A stretch of DNA of 64,000 nt from Gnetum montanum (GCA_015680685.1 MNCI01025435.1:7124-71123), one strand, 5' to 3'. Counted from the first letter of the stretch, positions 45,304-59,105 are shown. Notes: generated from the letters alone by a model not told the origin. A program made the numbers and translations.

Positions 45304-46250
45304 GCCCATGAGAACCAATAGTTAACATTGACAAGCAATCCTACATGACCTCTTTTTGCATAACAAATGAACTATGAAACTTTGTAACATTGGAAACCTT
45401 GGTCGCATGGCCATGGCCTTATGCATTGTATTATAAGAACATGAATTCTTGGTTTGGTTTTCTTATTCTCTTGGAGTTGTGCTTGTAGGACGAAGCTTGA
45501 AGTCATCATAGAGGTACAAGTCATTACAGTCGCAAGTCATCGTGTGATCTCGATGTTCAAGATTTAGTTTTCTTGCCATACCAAGGGTGCTTGTTTCACA
45601 TTATTATCATTACCACTCCTTGAGGCTAACCTTGTAGCCTATTTATAACCTTCTTCACCTTGAATAATAATTTTGACCAATGTTTGACACTCATGCATTG
45701 TAGCCATATGACATCCCTTCATTATGCTCCATCTACAAGTCCATTAAAATGTAACATACCTCATTCAATTGAAAAAACATATCAAAATTGGCCTTGGTAA
45801 TGAAACCCAATGAAGGTTTCACCCCACAAATAAAAAAATAAAAAATGGAAAGCAAATTACCAAGAAGCCAAATGGCCAATGAAGCCCAAAAAGACAAACC
45901 AATGGCTCAAAACATGCAAAAGGAGGAGCCTAATTATCAAAGAAGCCTTGGAGTGAAATGTTGGTTCCTCAAATGCATTGTTGAGTAACCAACACTTTGA
46001 CCAACACTTCAAAAGATGAAGTGCCAATACCATATTGATTAAACAAAATGTCAGTGCCATAAATGTAACCATGATGAAAACATATGGTACTCATTGTTAA
46101 CCCTCATAACCATTTCCTTATAGCAATTAATAGCCCTTACCATGACCTTTTCCCATGATCATCACAAGCACTTTTTATCATGGTTCAACAATATTAAATC
46201 AAGTGTGGAGATGGAACACTGGTAACTTGTAGTGGTGTTTTGTATTCTTT
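45304..46250 (+). other. 3' untranslated region of element D
   Basis: About 950 bp with no coding signal. It is longer than copy 1's equivalent (~200 bp). A 'catggccatggcctta' fragment near 45410 is a relic of the minisatellite found after copy-1 pol. Confidence 0.5.
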
Positions 46251-46286
46251 GTCGATGTCTCTCGGGTTAATCCTCCAAACATCAAC
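46251..46286 (+). promoter_or_regulatory. Hairpin upstream of polypurine tract, D
   Basis: GTCGATGTCT (46251) pairs with AAACATCAAC (46277) with two mismatches. It has the same 36-nt geometry as 12115-12150. The purine tract cagagagg follows. Confidence 0.5.
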
Positions 46287-46299
46287 AGAGAGGCACCAA

Positions 46300-47710
46300 T
46301 GAAACACCACTGAAAATTCATGTTGCCAAATTGTAATCTTCATTTTCCAACTTGAGGTAAGATTTTATTATAAATGTAAGATTTCTAATCCATGAGCTAC
46401 AATCTTGCATAGTTTGTCTTTTGGGGCTGAAAAAATTCCTTGCTATTACCTCACTTCCCAAGTGGAAAAAGTTATATCATGTCTATATTTGGTCTTGGGA
46501 AGGCTGAAAATGCCTTGGAAATAGCCAAAACTAACATTTTCATGTATTTTTGTAGAGCTATAGCCTCAACTACACTAGAACCATTTATCCCTTAGTGTAG
46601 ATGGAATTGATGGGATTTTCCATTTCCAGCCCAGCGTAGTCATCACCAAAACCTAACAAAGATGTAGTGTTAGAATTGTTGGGATTTTTCAATTCCAATT
46701 CCATTTTCATTTTCCCAACAGTGGCCAACGTAGACAACATTTTCCATAGTTTCCATAGTTTTTAGCACTTTCTAACACCTTCAACCTAGTCCAATAAGGC
46801 TAGTGTAGTTGGGATGGTGTTAGTATAGTCATGAAAGTCTATTTACTATTTATAGTAAATGGATAGGCTTTGTTGGATATGGTGTATTCCAAACTTACTG
46901 TAAATGGTAACTACACAGAGAATTGTAATCGTCGTCGCCTACAAATTGACATAAATCAGTTAGTAATCATGATAATGATGTGCAGGCCCCAAAAACAAAA
47001 ATTCCATACCTATAAAAATCCAATGTAAACATCTTATTCTAGTTCCACAACCTTGATAAAACAATGGCATAACTTTGTTCCCAACTTCTCCTAAGCAGTA
47101 GCATTTGGCATTTTGTAACCAGGCGAGCCCTTGCAACCTTGCAACCCCTTTGAGCAAAACTAATATCTACGCTGGGCATAGAGAATCCCACGTAAGACCA
47201 TTGCACCAAAGGTGGAATATCATATGTAATCATAGTTTCTGATTTTGGTGAGAATGAGTAAGGAGTTATTGAAAACTAGGGCTGAGAAGCATTCAAATCA
47301 TGGAGTTTCAAGTGTAGACAATAGGTTTTAATGGGCTTCAAGCTCCTTCAAGTAACTTCTTGTGCACCTAGCAAAAAATCTGTACTTTTTGGATCTACTA
47401 CTTTATTTTTAATTTAATAAAGTCATAGTTCATTATTGTGCAGATCTGAGTTTATATTTTCATTTTTGTCTTTTTTCATTCTAGATCTACAATTGCATTT
47501 CTGTTTACTTTTTCATTTTTACTTACACTTACATTTTCATTTTTGTTTATGTTTCCATTGACACTTCGTAAGTCCTTGCGTGATTGGCTAGACCATAAAT
47601 GATGCCTTGAATTCCATTTTCAAAGGCCCTTGGGATTCGAGGTTAAAATTGTTTTGGCACCTAGGGCATTCTAGTTTCCATTCTAGCAACCAAATTTTCC
47701 AAGTCCAACA
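46300..47710 (+). repeat. 3' LTR of Tat element D
   Basis: It begins TGAAACACCAC and ends GTCCAACA (1411 bp). TATA is at 47011-47018 and AATAAA at 47416-47421. U3 holds TAGTGTAGTC-type boxes at 46569, 46593, 46632, 46801 and 46821, matching array 2. Its right edge abuts E's RT codons directly, so D inserted into E. Confidence 0.75.
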
Positions 47711-48560
47711 CTTACTTTTTCAAAGTTCACGTTAGTCCTCTTTTCTAGAATTTGGTACCTCAAGATAATGCCATCATAGACTATTAAGTGGCTCTTCTAC
47801 CAGTTGAGCTATAGGTTCATTTCTACATATTATTTTATTACTTGATTGAGACAATTCAATGCTTATTCAAAGTTAATACCATAGGTAGAGAAGTCATGCA
47901 TGAAGACTTCCATATCACTACCAATTTACTATTAAAAGATGCTAAGCACTAGGCATTGTAAAGTTGCAGGAGCATTACAAAGGCCAAAGGGCATCTTTTG
48001 ATATGCATAAGTTCCCTAGGGACTTGTCAAAGTTGTCTTGCCCTAGTCTTCTAATACAATTTTAATTTGGTTATAGCCACTATAACCATCTAGAAAACTA
48101 TAGTAATTATGTTGTATAATTGTATCTAGTGAATGGTTCACAAATGGTAATGGAAAATGATCTTTAAATGTAGCTATGTTCAATACCCTAAAGCCTATAC
48201 AAACCCTCCATTTTTCTTCTTTTTTAGCATAATAGCTAGTGGGCTTACCTAGTCACTGTCTATGATAGGATAGATGAATCCTACCTTAAGAAGCTATTTA
48301 ACTTCATCTTTAACAACTTTCTTAAGGTTTGGATTTAACCTCCTCTGTAGCTTCCTCCTTGGCTTAATAGTGAAGTCTGTATAGATCCAATGGTAGCATA
48401 TGCATAGATCTATTATGGTTAACTCATGATATGACCAAGAAAAAGCTATTGCCCATTTGTTTATAACTTTTGGTAGCTTTCCTTTTTGTTCTTTGATAAG
48501 ATTGACATTAATAATTACTAGCTTGTCATTATCAAGGAGAACATATTGCAACATTGTCAG
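47711..48560 (-). pseudogene. Athila-like reverse transcriptase of element E (truncated)
   Basis: Reading down the minus strand: LPKVINKWAIAFSWSYHEL, RKLQRRLNPNLKKVVKDEVK, then FKDHFPLPF, SFLDGYSGYNQIKI, AYQKMPFGLCNAPAT and MEVFMHDFSTYG, where the catalytic F-x-D-D box reads FMHD. LNW-K-SHLIVYDGIIL and EKRTNVNFEKV end at the D LTR. This series is characteristic of Athila RT. The gene carries many stops. RNase H and integrase would lie beyond the D insertion and are not in the window. Confidence 0.85.
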
Positions 48561-48869
48561 TAAAGTCTTGAATTCAAGGGGCTCCTATTTATAATGATCA
48601 AGGATTTCTAACTCTTCCTAATCCATTTCTACTTTTTCATGGAAGAGTTGGTTATGTATTTGCTTCATTTCATTCATTTTATCAATATAAGCACTCGTGG
48701 TGAGGATCTCTATTGGTTCCATGCATATTGCTACATCAGAGTTATCATTTGTCTTCAACCACTAGGTACCTTTTTATTTTGTGACTATTGCATACATGCA
48801 CCTTTGAATATTTGATGTTTTAGCATACTTATTTCATGCTATGATGGATGTACTTATCATGATCCATAT

Positions 48870-51800
48870 TTTCTACATGCAATGACACCCTATGTTATAT
48901 GCGATGCCTAGAATTGTCTTCTTCTCTATTTTTTTGAAGTCATTTTTCTTGGAAATTTCCAAGGAAAGGTCTTTGATCCCCATCTTAGCATCAAATGTGC
49001 TAAGCCAAACCATTCCCATGATAATACAAAACTCCCCTATATAGTTATATGCATGGATGACTAGGAAATTCACTAGATATGACCAATCAAAAATTATGAT
49101 TATAATATCCTCCACCAATCTTGAAAGAACAATGATGGATTCATCTGCAAGCTTCAATATGATATTGCATATGTTGAGCGGAGGTAGGTTTCAAGTCTTA
49201 TATATCTCTTGAGAAATTAAGTTCATCCTAGAATCTAAGTCCAGTAGAGTTGTACATGGGTCATTTCCTACAATTTGGAAACAAATTATGGGACTTCTAG
49301 GATTAGATCTTCTCCTAGGAAGGTGTCTTGCCTTGATTCAATCTATGATTGCTTGAGTCAACATGATAGTATGAACATTTTATGATTTTTTGTTTGAAGG
49401 CTGATCAGTGGTAATTTCATAAGTAATTGATGTAGGATTAGCTACCACAAATTTCTACGAGGGTTTAGGTAGATTGTTGAATTTAAAGAAAGCCCTTTTT
49501 GAGGCTTATGCTCCAACTCAATCAGACTATCATCTTGTTGTAAGTTAATGATCCTTGTTATATCTTATTGTTGAGGCTATAGTGGAATTTTCCCTTGCAT
49601 AGGTGGTGCAAGTGACAAGGGAGTAGTCGTAGAGAGTGCAAGGTGAGTTAGTAGATAAGGAGGATAAGTGGATGAAGAGTAGGTGTTTTATGATATTCTA
49701 GAGGATAGTAGTGATTGGAGAAGGAAGTGTGGCTTGTAGAGCTATAAGAAGATATAGGTTACTAGATATAATATTTGTATGGGTTTGACTATTAGTAAGG
49801 ATATTGCTACCATGGTGGTGGCATCCCTTGCAACTATGGGTTTTGCCATTGTTGATAATGTTCCTAAGGTTGAGGTGGCACTCAACTTGGATAATATTAC
49901 ATTGAGTGGAATTGCTATTGGTAATTACCTTGTGGATAGGATAATCTACTGGGTGGTTGCCTCTTTGTCAATTTTGGATTTAAAGCATACATCCCAAATT
50001 CTTGTAAATGTGACACTACAGAACAACATCTCTTAGGATGTTCATATTTGCATATGTCACATTCTTCTTCATCTATTTTAGAATTTACAACCTCATCTAT
50101 CATTGCAGCCCTACCTTTCTACTGATAATAGTCTCTACCTACAATTTTCCTTCTTTTTCTATCTCTATCTCTATTTCCTTGGTTTATTTTTTCTTCCATA
50201 ATCTTCAAATTTGTTTTGAACTATTCATCCAAGAATTCTTATGTTTGTCCATCTTAGTTGATATTTTTATAATAGATTTTTAAATTGATAAGGTATTCAT
50301 TTACATCACTTCATCTAGTGGTGCTTCCTCCTTAGAATCACAAAAATGTACCTTCCTTGTGTAAATGGAGGGGTTCTTGTTATATTCCCATGCATGTTCT
50401 CACTTTTTAGGATCTCTTTCTTCCTTTATTACTTGATCAATAAGCCTTTGGATTCGATGAGCTCTCATCTTTAACAATATTCCTTAGACATAAATCCCAA
50501 GAGTTTCTTTGGTTTTTATTTTTGATCCCATATATTACATGGCAAAGTTGCTTCCTTTGAGAAAACCCATGACCTTAGCATTAGTGTAGGAGAGAATAAT
50601 ACCTATCCAAGGCTACATGCAAGGAATCATTATTATCTTATTTCCATCATAAGATTTGTTTTCTCTAGTTAGATACCTTGGAGTATATCTAGTACTTATC
50701 ATTAAACTAGTACCAACTTTGTACTTCATATGTTAATGGATTCTAGCTTCAGAAACTGGTACCAACTTTCAACTTCCTTAGTAAGCATCATAGAGAATAA
50801 TTTGAGTTTCTACCATTCATTTTCAATGTTTTGCATGGCACAAACATTATGGAAGGCTTGTAAGTGATGTTGTGGATTAGCATTGTACCCTTCTTCAAAC
50901 TTAGAGATATTGTTCATATAAATCCATTTGATTTGACTTTTCCTTGGTATGTGGTAGGAATTCAAACTACTTTTAAAATATTAATCATGATCCTTGTAGC
51001 AAGTAAGATTTTATCATAGTCATTTCATTCACGACGGCCCCTACTATGTCTTCATTCTTAATGATGCTAATATTTCTCTTGTAGTTGATTGTGCTATCTT
51101 TTCTCATTAGTATGATGGAATTTTTGGTCATCTTCATCTCAGCCTTGATCGGTCCTCATTTATTCTCAACCATGGTCCTTCCTGTTAGAGTTTAATAATA
51201 AGAAGGATGCTGAAGTTGGAGGGCTAAGAGAGTGGTGCCTGTTGGTCCTTTTCCTATGGTTATTTGATATTTCTTTTGAGAGATGGTTTGGTGATCTTTT
51301 CCTTGAGGTTCTCCAAGTTTTGAACCCTATTCTTCTCTTACCTTGGTTATCCATCAAGGTCAATTGTAACCATTAGTAGAGTATATCTTCCTCACTGAGA
51401 AGAGGAGGATCTTGATGTTGAGATTACCCTGTTAGAAATTTAGCACCCTCCTTTTGTGGCTATAGAAATAATAATATTTGGATCTTTTTACCCATGGAGG
51501 CTTCATAACATGCTTGAATGCATTGATCTTTTCTAATCTAGGGATCTATTTGCTAATAATCCTTGGTGATATGGTCTGTTACGTCATAATTTGGGCTTGA
51601 TGATTTAATCCCCAATTTCATGAGATTTTCCAAGAGCATTGAGGGTACAAAATGATCAGGATGTAATAAAATATTATCCTCCAAATTTGTGCAGAGTAGT
51701 TGTTTTTCTTGATGGAGGATGAAAGTGAAATCCAAATAGTATGAATCTAGATGTGCAGATACCATTTTTAGCTATTGAGGTTTCTCACCAATAGTCCTTT

Positions 51801-51870
51801 TGGATCTGTTCTACTGTTGCTTGAAGTCATTGATACATGGTGGTAAGTCATTTGTATGAGAAGAAGCCAT
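48870..51870 (-). pseudogene. Athila-like gag-protease of element E
   Basis: ATG at 51870 begins MASSHT, as in B. The 51553-51765 frame gives LDFTFILHQEKQLLC, matching B's N-terminal conserved region. Gag core remnants span 50700-50950. A knuckle CDICKYEHPKRCC lies in 49915-50103. The protease active site reads LLDLDSRMNLIS (~49220-49255; the catalytic D-S-G is damaged), followed by GEFCIIMGMVWLST in 48873-49157. This is a collinear but decayed counterpart of B's intact gene; with the RT downstream, E represents the autonomous form. Confidence 0.85.
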
Positions 51871-51957
51871 TTTAGTTAATTTGATAAAGTGTGCAATGGG
51901 AAATTGTTATTATTATTATTTTTTCTAAAAGATAACACATTATTTACTTCTTATAAT

Positions 51958-52249
51958 AACTTTGTATGAGTTCATTATCTACAAATTCTTAGTGCACTTA
52001 GCTAAACTAGTTCCCTAGAAATGACACCAATGATGAGTAGTGGGTATTCTCTATGTCCAACCATATGAATCACTAGCATGTACACATGATCTGATCAAAT
52101 TTTAACTTTGTATGAGTTCATTATCTACAAATGCTTAGTGCACTTAGCTAAACTAGTTCCCTAGAAATGATGCCAATGATGAGTAGTGGGTATTCCCTAT
52201 GTCCAACCATATGAATCACTAGCATGTACACATGATTTGATCAAATTCT
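51958..52249 (-). repeat. 146-bp tandem duplication across E's LTR/primer-site junction
   Basis: Copy 1 starts at 51958 and copy 2 at 52104, nearly identical. Each contains leader, decayed primer-binding site and the first ~70 bp of LTR (TGATGAGTAGTGGG at 52031 and 52177). Confidence 0.9.
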
Positions 52250-53056
52250 ATGGATTTTATTTAGCTTAGTGACTAATATTTTTAGATGGTGAAATTTGTA
52301 ATTATTAGTCATTATCTTCCTAATTGACACTTGTGTTAATCTACGTGTATGGTTAAGTGTGGTTGAGGTATAAGATATTTGTTTTTATACTTTTTATTAT
52401 TTTTTGCTTGATAAATGATTAAGTAAATAAAGATTTAATATTGAAATTAAGTAATTAATTAATTACTTAATTAACTAAGAAGCCTAATGTGGAGTATCTA
52501 CTCCCACTTTCCGTACACATCCTAAACATTTACTAACACTACTAGGTTACCAAGTGTCTACTGCTGGATGTACCAAGTATCCACTACTAGGATTACCAAG
52601 CATTGATATATTCTACTCGAAATTGTCATACTCATGTTACTTACAAATGATAATATTAATTACTTAATAATAAGAAAGTAAATTGCATATAAAGTAAATT
52701 GTTAAAAAGTAAAGTTATGCTAATCCAAGTGCTGCAATGGATAGAAGAAATCTTGATTTTATTTCCATTCATGCAAATGCATCTAGGTACATATGCACTT
52801 GAATAAAATGCTATAGAATCACTTAAATCCATGCTGTGGGCACTTAGAGGAAAAAATATTATAACTTCTATAGGTAGAAACTACATGAGTTCAGCTAAGG
52901 GAATGACTGAAAGGTGCAATGTAAGGGATGTATGCATTTATATAGGTAATGCTTGCATGAGCATTGAGATATCTACATCAACATATCTTGAGATGCTTCA
53001 ATGGGTTTGCATTGATGGGCATGCATTGATGTAGTTACTTTAATGATGTTTCATCA
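52177..53056 (-). repeat. 5' LTR of element E
   Basis: On minus it begins TGATGAAACATC and ends CTACTCATCA (~880 bp). TATA (cctatataaatgc) is near 52930-52945. It shares end sequence and layout with B, A and C LTRs but is badly decayed. The other LTR is outside the window. Confidence 0.75.
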
Positions 53057-53099
53057 AATAACATGGAAAATAAAATTGTTATGAGGGAACCACATATTG

Positions 53100-54560
53100 G
53101 GCTACCAATATTGTCATTCCCCCTTGTAGAATAAATTAGGCTTCGATTTGATGATTTCAATCTTTAAAGATAGAGTCTTTATCTTATGGGGTTACAACCT
53201 TTTGATGAGAAGATTAGCCAATTGATCTTTATTTTTGATGAATTATGGAGAGATAATGCCTTCTTAAAACTTTTCCTTGATGAAATAAAATTTGATCTCA
53301 ATGTGCTTTAATTTCTTATGAAGATTATGCTCATTGAGGAGCATAATGATTGAAGTGTTATTGTGAAACAAAGTGATGGGCTTCTTAAATAATTTTTAAG
53401 CCATAAAACATGTTAGACACAATCATTCATTACCACATATTTAGCTTTAGTACTTGAAAGACTTCCATAATTTTTCTTATTTAATTTTTAATAAATGGGA
53501 TTGTTGTCATGAAAAATAATTAAGCCACTTATGGATTTTCTATCGTTCACATCACCACCTCAATGAGCATCACAAAAACCAACAAATTTTCCATCTCCTT
53601 TTGAAAAATGAAAACTAAAGTTAAAGGCATCCATGTGTCTTTGCCTTAGTTCAATCATAAATCTACTCAAATGTAAGATTGCATATTCAACATCAAATCT
53701 AGTGTGATAAAGAAATCTTAAGGAGCTAGTAATACCCCTGTAATATGAAGCATGAATGAGAGGGGATGCATCATTTTTAAAAAGTTTAAGGTTGCAAGGG
53801 AGAGGAGGACATACAACTTTTGGATCCTTCATGCCATATCTTTCCAACATGCTTTGGAAATATTTGCATTAATAGAGATTAATAAATGCATCAAGCTTTT
53901 GATTCACTTGAATTCCCAAGAAATACTTTAGTTATCCAAGGTCCTTTATTTCAAATTCATCTTTCATGGTTGTCTTGAATTCTCCCACAAGATTTTCATT
54001 AGAGGCACCAAAAAAACTATCATCCATATATAACGAAATAATGATGAAATTTAAGCCAATTGATTTGTGATAAAGTTTAGACTAAACCAAAGATGACATT
54101 ATTCATTTTCAATCAAATAATCATTTATTCTTATAGTACTTTATGGAGCTTGCATATCTTTTCTTGGTCTTTCGTAATGAAACCTTTAGGTTGAGAGATA
54201 TAGACTTCTTCCTCCAAGTAGCCATTGAGAAAGGAAAAATTCAAGCCCATTTGATGGAGTTTCAAATGACCACAAGTAGCAAGTGAGATAAGAAATTTAA
54301 TTGTCACAAATCTTACAACTAGTGCAAGAATTTCTTCATAATCTACTCCCATCTTATGCTTGAATCATCTTATCATTAATATTTCTTTAAACTTGTTCAC
54401 GTTTCCATTGTTATTGTATTTTTTCTTGAAGAATCATCTTGTATCAATCACATTCTTTCCCTTGGGCTTATCAATAAGGATCCAAGTCTAATTTTTTTTG
54501 GATTGCTTCCATCTCCTCTTTCATGGCTTGAGTTTACTTCTTGAACTTGAGAGCTCTCTT
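53100..54560 (-). pseudogene. Ty1/copia RT-RNase H fragment (F)
   Basis: Reading down minus: AMKEEMEAIQKK and PKGKNVID-type remnants (54560-54420), MGVDYEEILALVVRFVTIK with LKLHQMGLNFSFLNGYLEEEVYISQPKGF (54131-54352), MLERYGMKD...LKLFKNDASPL and RGITSSLRFLYHTR (53560-53850). The RNase H end follows (HKKLKHIEIKFYFIKEKF, KNKDQLANLL; ~53380-53180). The order and motifs are diagnostic of copia. YVDD and integrase are not found. It flanks E's LTR. Confidence 0.85.
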
Positions 54561-57500
54561 AATACTTTAAGACTTATGGATGAGGGCAACATAGGCAAGA
54601 TGATTTCTACCCATACTTGTGAATATTCTTTGGTAATCATGATCAAGAATTTAAGAGGGAGAATACATCCTTTTGATTCTTAAAGGAACATTAGATGGTT
54701 ATCCAAACTACTCCATTTGATGTTCTTAGGAAATTGAGGCTTATTCATAGGTCTTTGATGATGATAATATTTTCTCTAGATATGCCAATGATTCTTAGCT
54801 CCACACAATCCTTTTTTTTTTTTTTTGTAAATTCTATGAAAAACATCTTCTTCCTTCTTTAGGCATTGTAGGTTTCATCCAACTTAGCTTCATTCATATG
54901 AGTACAGAGGTAATATCCTCAACAAGATTTTGGTGAAGTGGATGATCCATATTAGTGTTATTCTCAATATTTAATGTCATAGAAATTAACAACATTTTCT
55001 CTAGGTCCATTTTTAGAAGCTTCATCTATTCATGAATAGGCTGCATATCCTCCAATTTCATCCTTTTTGCAATCATAACTTATTTACCTTATTATGATTC
55101 TTAATGTACTAGCTTATATTTTTTTCATACTCATTATATAATGTTGATTCTACTAATTGCCATACGTAACTATCTTCTTCTTATGATTTGCTATACTTCA
55201 TTAACACACCATTCCATTCCAATTTTTGTAATTGTCATTCTATTTCTTGTTGAATTATAATTATTAAATCTCTTGGTAATCTTGCTCTGATATTTTGTTA
55301 GAGTTTTTTTATATCTCTTGAAAAACTCTGATTACCCAATGTATCTTAATCCGTGAGAAACTTGATACACATTGTATCATTTTAACAATTTGATAACTCT
55401 TGAAGATATGTATTATTTTTCTTAATCATATTGTTTAGAATTCATTGTAGTCATCTTTGGACTTGCATTGCACTTTAGTGGTTCATTATAAATTTAGATT
55501 CTTTTGTATTTACAAGTCATTATCTTGATTCACTAAGATTTAAAAAATACTTCTTTGTAAGATTTTTTCTTTATTTATCATTGTAACCTTCTAGATAGCC
55601 ATCTCTTCCTATTTAAGAAATTGGACCAGGCTATGTATTGCAAATCTCGGACCTTCTCTTTCATTTTATGAAACTAGATCTAGTGCTATGAGGATTTTAA
55701 TTATCTCTTATAATACTTCTTAACATCAAGTCACTTATTCAAACATTGTGTTTCATAACATTTGCTTCCTATCTTTGAGTTACTAATTTATTTAGATTCG
55801 TTATTTAAATACATCATGGTATGTTTTCTTCTTTTTGTGCTCTTCATTTATTAATCCATTGATTCCTATTCAATTCTATTTCTTCTTTTTTTCACCTTCA
55901 TAACTTGAGTGTTCATTGATAATATTTCATAGAAAGGTTATGATTATTTCTAGGTTACAAGTTATATATTTTTATTAAAAATTGATTAGAAGTGAGAACA
56001 AAACTAATGATTGTATATTTTTTGACTCATATAGTTCAACATCTTAGACCTTGTTATTAGTTTGGGCTTAGACATAGATATCAACTTGGGGTTAGATATA
56101 GCTAGTAAATTTATTTTAGGAGGTGTCTACTAGAACAGTGTTGGACAATAGTTCATGTGAGAAAAAGATTTTAAAAATATTTTTAGAGTTATAATTTCTT
56201 TTTAATTTAGTTTTTTCCCATGAGATATCCTTTTTCTAATGTTGCTAAATCATTGTAAGAATATAATACTGGCAACTATTTCATAAGACAAGATCCTTTT
56301 GCCTTCTCTTGTGGATATCTGGAAGATAGAACTAGAAAGGGAGACTTTGTTGGATTATGGAGAGCTAGATCTAGATCTACACTATCAACTAGGACACATG
56401 ATAAGCCTTATTTCTAGATCTTATTTTAGATCTTTCATAGATCCCATCATTCATCTAAAATATTTCCTAGAAATTAGAGCCTATTAAGGAGATCCAAGTC
56501 ACCAAAGGATCCTTTTTAAAGTTTTGTCAATTTTAGGTAGGATATTTTAGTGTTATACTAGTTTGGATTCTAATATGTTTTTTAGTACACATTTTTGGCT
56601 GATTTTTTTGTTTAGTAATTATTTGTTGATTTATCTAATTTTTAGATCTAATAATTTTAGCATTAATTTTTGCAATTTTGTCTATTTCTAAGATTTATTA
56701 TTATGCATGGAAAATTAGTTAATGTTTTGACTAAGTTTGACCAAGTTTTACCCAAGTTTGATTACATTTTTTCTTTATTTTGATTTTTGAGCTATTTTTT
56801 ATGTTTGTAACCCCTAAAATGACTTTGTATGTCAATGGACTAGAAGAAAAAGTTGTTCATCTTACTAGTGAAATCATAAAGTCCTTTCCTTAGTTTATTG
56901 TAACCTTGTCATGAGGTCATAATGTAGGTTGCGATGGATAGCATTAGCATTTTTAGATTTTGCATGAAAAATAAAGTAACTTTTGTTTAGCAACCCCCAG
57001 GTAATATAAAATTCTAAAAATGACTAGAAATGTAGTTTTTAGAACTCGTAGAACACATCAAAACATAAAATCAATAGTCGATGATACAATTGTAGTTGTA
57101 GGAGCCTAGAATGACCTTATGAAGCTTAGAATTCTATTTGCTAAATATTTTATAATTATTAGTTATTTTTCTAAATTTACATATTAGTTTTGGCTTCATC
57201 TAGTACATTACAAATTTCCATTTGGGATATCACTTAGTCTTTGATCTTTTTTAGTAATTTTATAACAATTAGATTCACATCCCTAAAACCCAGAGATTTG
57301 TTTATCTATTTAATTTATCGTTTATTTATTGGATTTTAATTTTGATTTTGCCAACCATTTGACACAGTGTGGGTTCTAGACCTACTAATCATTTGACAAA
57401 ATGTGGGTTTTAAACTTACCAACCATATGACTATATGCAATAACCATTGTGTGAAACATATCATGGAGGTGAGTTGATTACTTATAACATGAACATAATA

Positions 57501-58226
57501 TGGTAAGTAAAAATTTCTCTATTCATTCATTGGATGGATTCATGGATGTCATGAAATTTTCAATTTTTGTAACTTTTTAAAAGATTTTTATTATCATTAT
57601 TATTTACTCTCTATTGGTATTTCTATTTTTATTTGTTTGGATAACATCTATTTGTAGCTATCCCATGTGCATGACTATCCAACTACCTAATACCTCTAAA
57701 CAAACTCATAAGGGGGTGTTTTTAATAGTTTTTTACCCTACTCTATTTAAGGATTGATTCCATTGATTTTTCTATAGTTTTCAAGTGATTATGTTAGTTT
57801 TGATGAGGAGGATTTAGGGAAAGTAGCTAATGATTAGTTTCATGTTGTAGGAATTTATAGTTTATATTATATTTCTAGTTTAAGTTTGATTGTATGCATT
57901 AATTTTCAGCTGTGATTGTGGATTTGGAATGTATGTGAGGTTTGCACTGTATTTTTTCCTATCTTACATATAGCCAAATTTGATTCAAACTTAAGTTATG
58001 TTGCATGGTTCAATATGCATTTATTAGTATTGATAATTTATGCAACATCAGAGCTCAATGTCTTTTGGATGTTAATGCCTTTTCACCTTGATATTTACTT
58101 GGATCATATATTTAGCTTTATGTTTACATTTAATTTTGTAGTAATTTCATTTTAACTGTTATTTTCACATCACTGTAGTGTTAATTTTTGGTTTGAGCAA
58201 TAGGGTTCAACCTACTTTTTGGTAAT
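54561..58226. other. AT-rich unassigned interval
   Basis: I recognise no gene. A 15-T run lies at 54812-54826. A 33-bp repeat of about 2.5 units (ccaaccatttgacacagtg) lies at 57351-57445. The part below ~55 kb may be eroded copia. Confidence 0.5.
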
Positions 58227-59086
58227 TGATGAATTGTGTCTTGCTAGGCCCTGATATAAGATCCTTGATATCGGGTACACAATATTGGAGCCTAGATAAT
58301 GATATCGAATACACAATGTCATGATTCCTGTGTAGGTCTATAAATACCACATTCGGGCACATAGGAAAGGGGGAGTTGGTAAGTGTTAGAGTAGAGTCTT
58401 TTTGCCAGTTTTCAATTCATTTCAGTTCTTTCCCTAGTGCATGCCCATAGTGTGATGATTGTAATTGTACGAAACCTTTATTCGAGTGTGACGTACTTAG
58501 ACACACACATGATCGACAATAAAGATCGAGATTACTCCATCATTGCAGCATTCACTTAGTTTTAATTGTTTAATTATTATTTTTATTTATTGGTTTCTTA
58601 GTTAATATTTCTTTATCTTCATTTACTATTCCTATTGTTAAATGCAGAATGAGTATGACTTAATCACAAACATTTAAGTGTAACTACTTGGTAACCTAGT
58701 AGCGTGTCTAGGAGTGTTGAAGTAATATGCACTTGGTAATCCTAGAAGTAGTACATGAGGTTCAAGATGTGCATGGATGATTAAGGATAGATGCTCATCG
58801 CACTTAGGCTAGTTTAGATTTTTCTTCTTATTGCTCATTAACTTAAAACAAGATTATTTTCCATCGTCTCTAGGAGTAGCACTAGTTTAGGATCACATCA
58901 TTTGCCTCACTTTGAACTAAAGCATACATGACCAAGTAAATACTAGTCCAGGTGGGAAGATAGCAAACTGCCATCAATGTGTAACTATCTAGATACCACA
59001 ACTAGCCCGTCTGCGTAGTTCGACCAAATCGTGCATGAACACCTGTATTCGTATCGTTGAGTGTAGGGGTACCTAGCCACTCATCA
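58227..59086 (+). repeat. 5' LTR of element C
   Basis: 860 bp, ending CCACTCATCA. Degenerate GATATC boxes are at 58251-58318, TATA TCTATAAATACC at 58338, AATAAA at 58518. The U5 module (58649-58798) has arms ATGAG/CTCAT and CTTAA/TTAAG, both perfectly complementary. Confidence 0.88.
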
Positions 59087-59087
59087 T

Positions 59088-59105
59088 TGGCACCGTTGCT
59101 AGGGA
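59088..59105 (+). promoter_or_regulatory. Primer-binding site of C, decayed tRNA-Asp type
   Basis: TGGCACCGTTGCTAGGGA differs from B's intact site at two positions, each explicable by cytosine deamination on one strand. Confidence 0.8.

Noticed and set aside
47770-47830. tRNA-like stretch on minus (D-arm-like GCTCAACTGGTAGAAGAGC, later TACCA)
   Set aside because: It is explained as E's RT coding sequence (NLQLNWQKSHLIVYDG and LEKRTNVNFEKV, collinear with Athila RT), and the acceptor and T arms do not pair.
56100-56160. Possible copia LTR start (tgttggacaatag)
   Set aside because: No matching second LTR, primer site or target duplication could be found.
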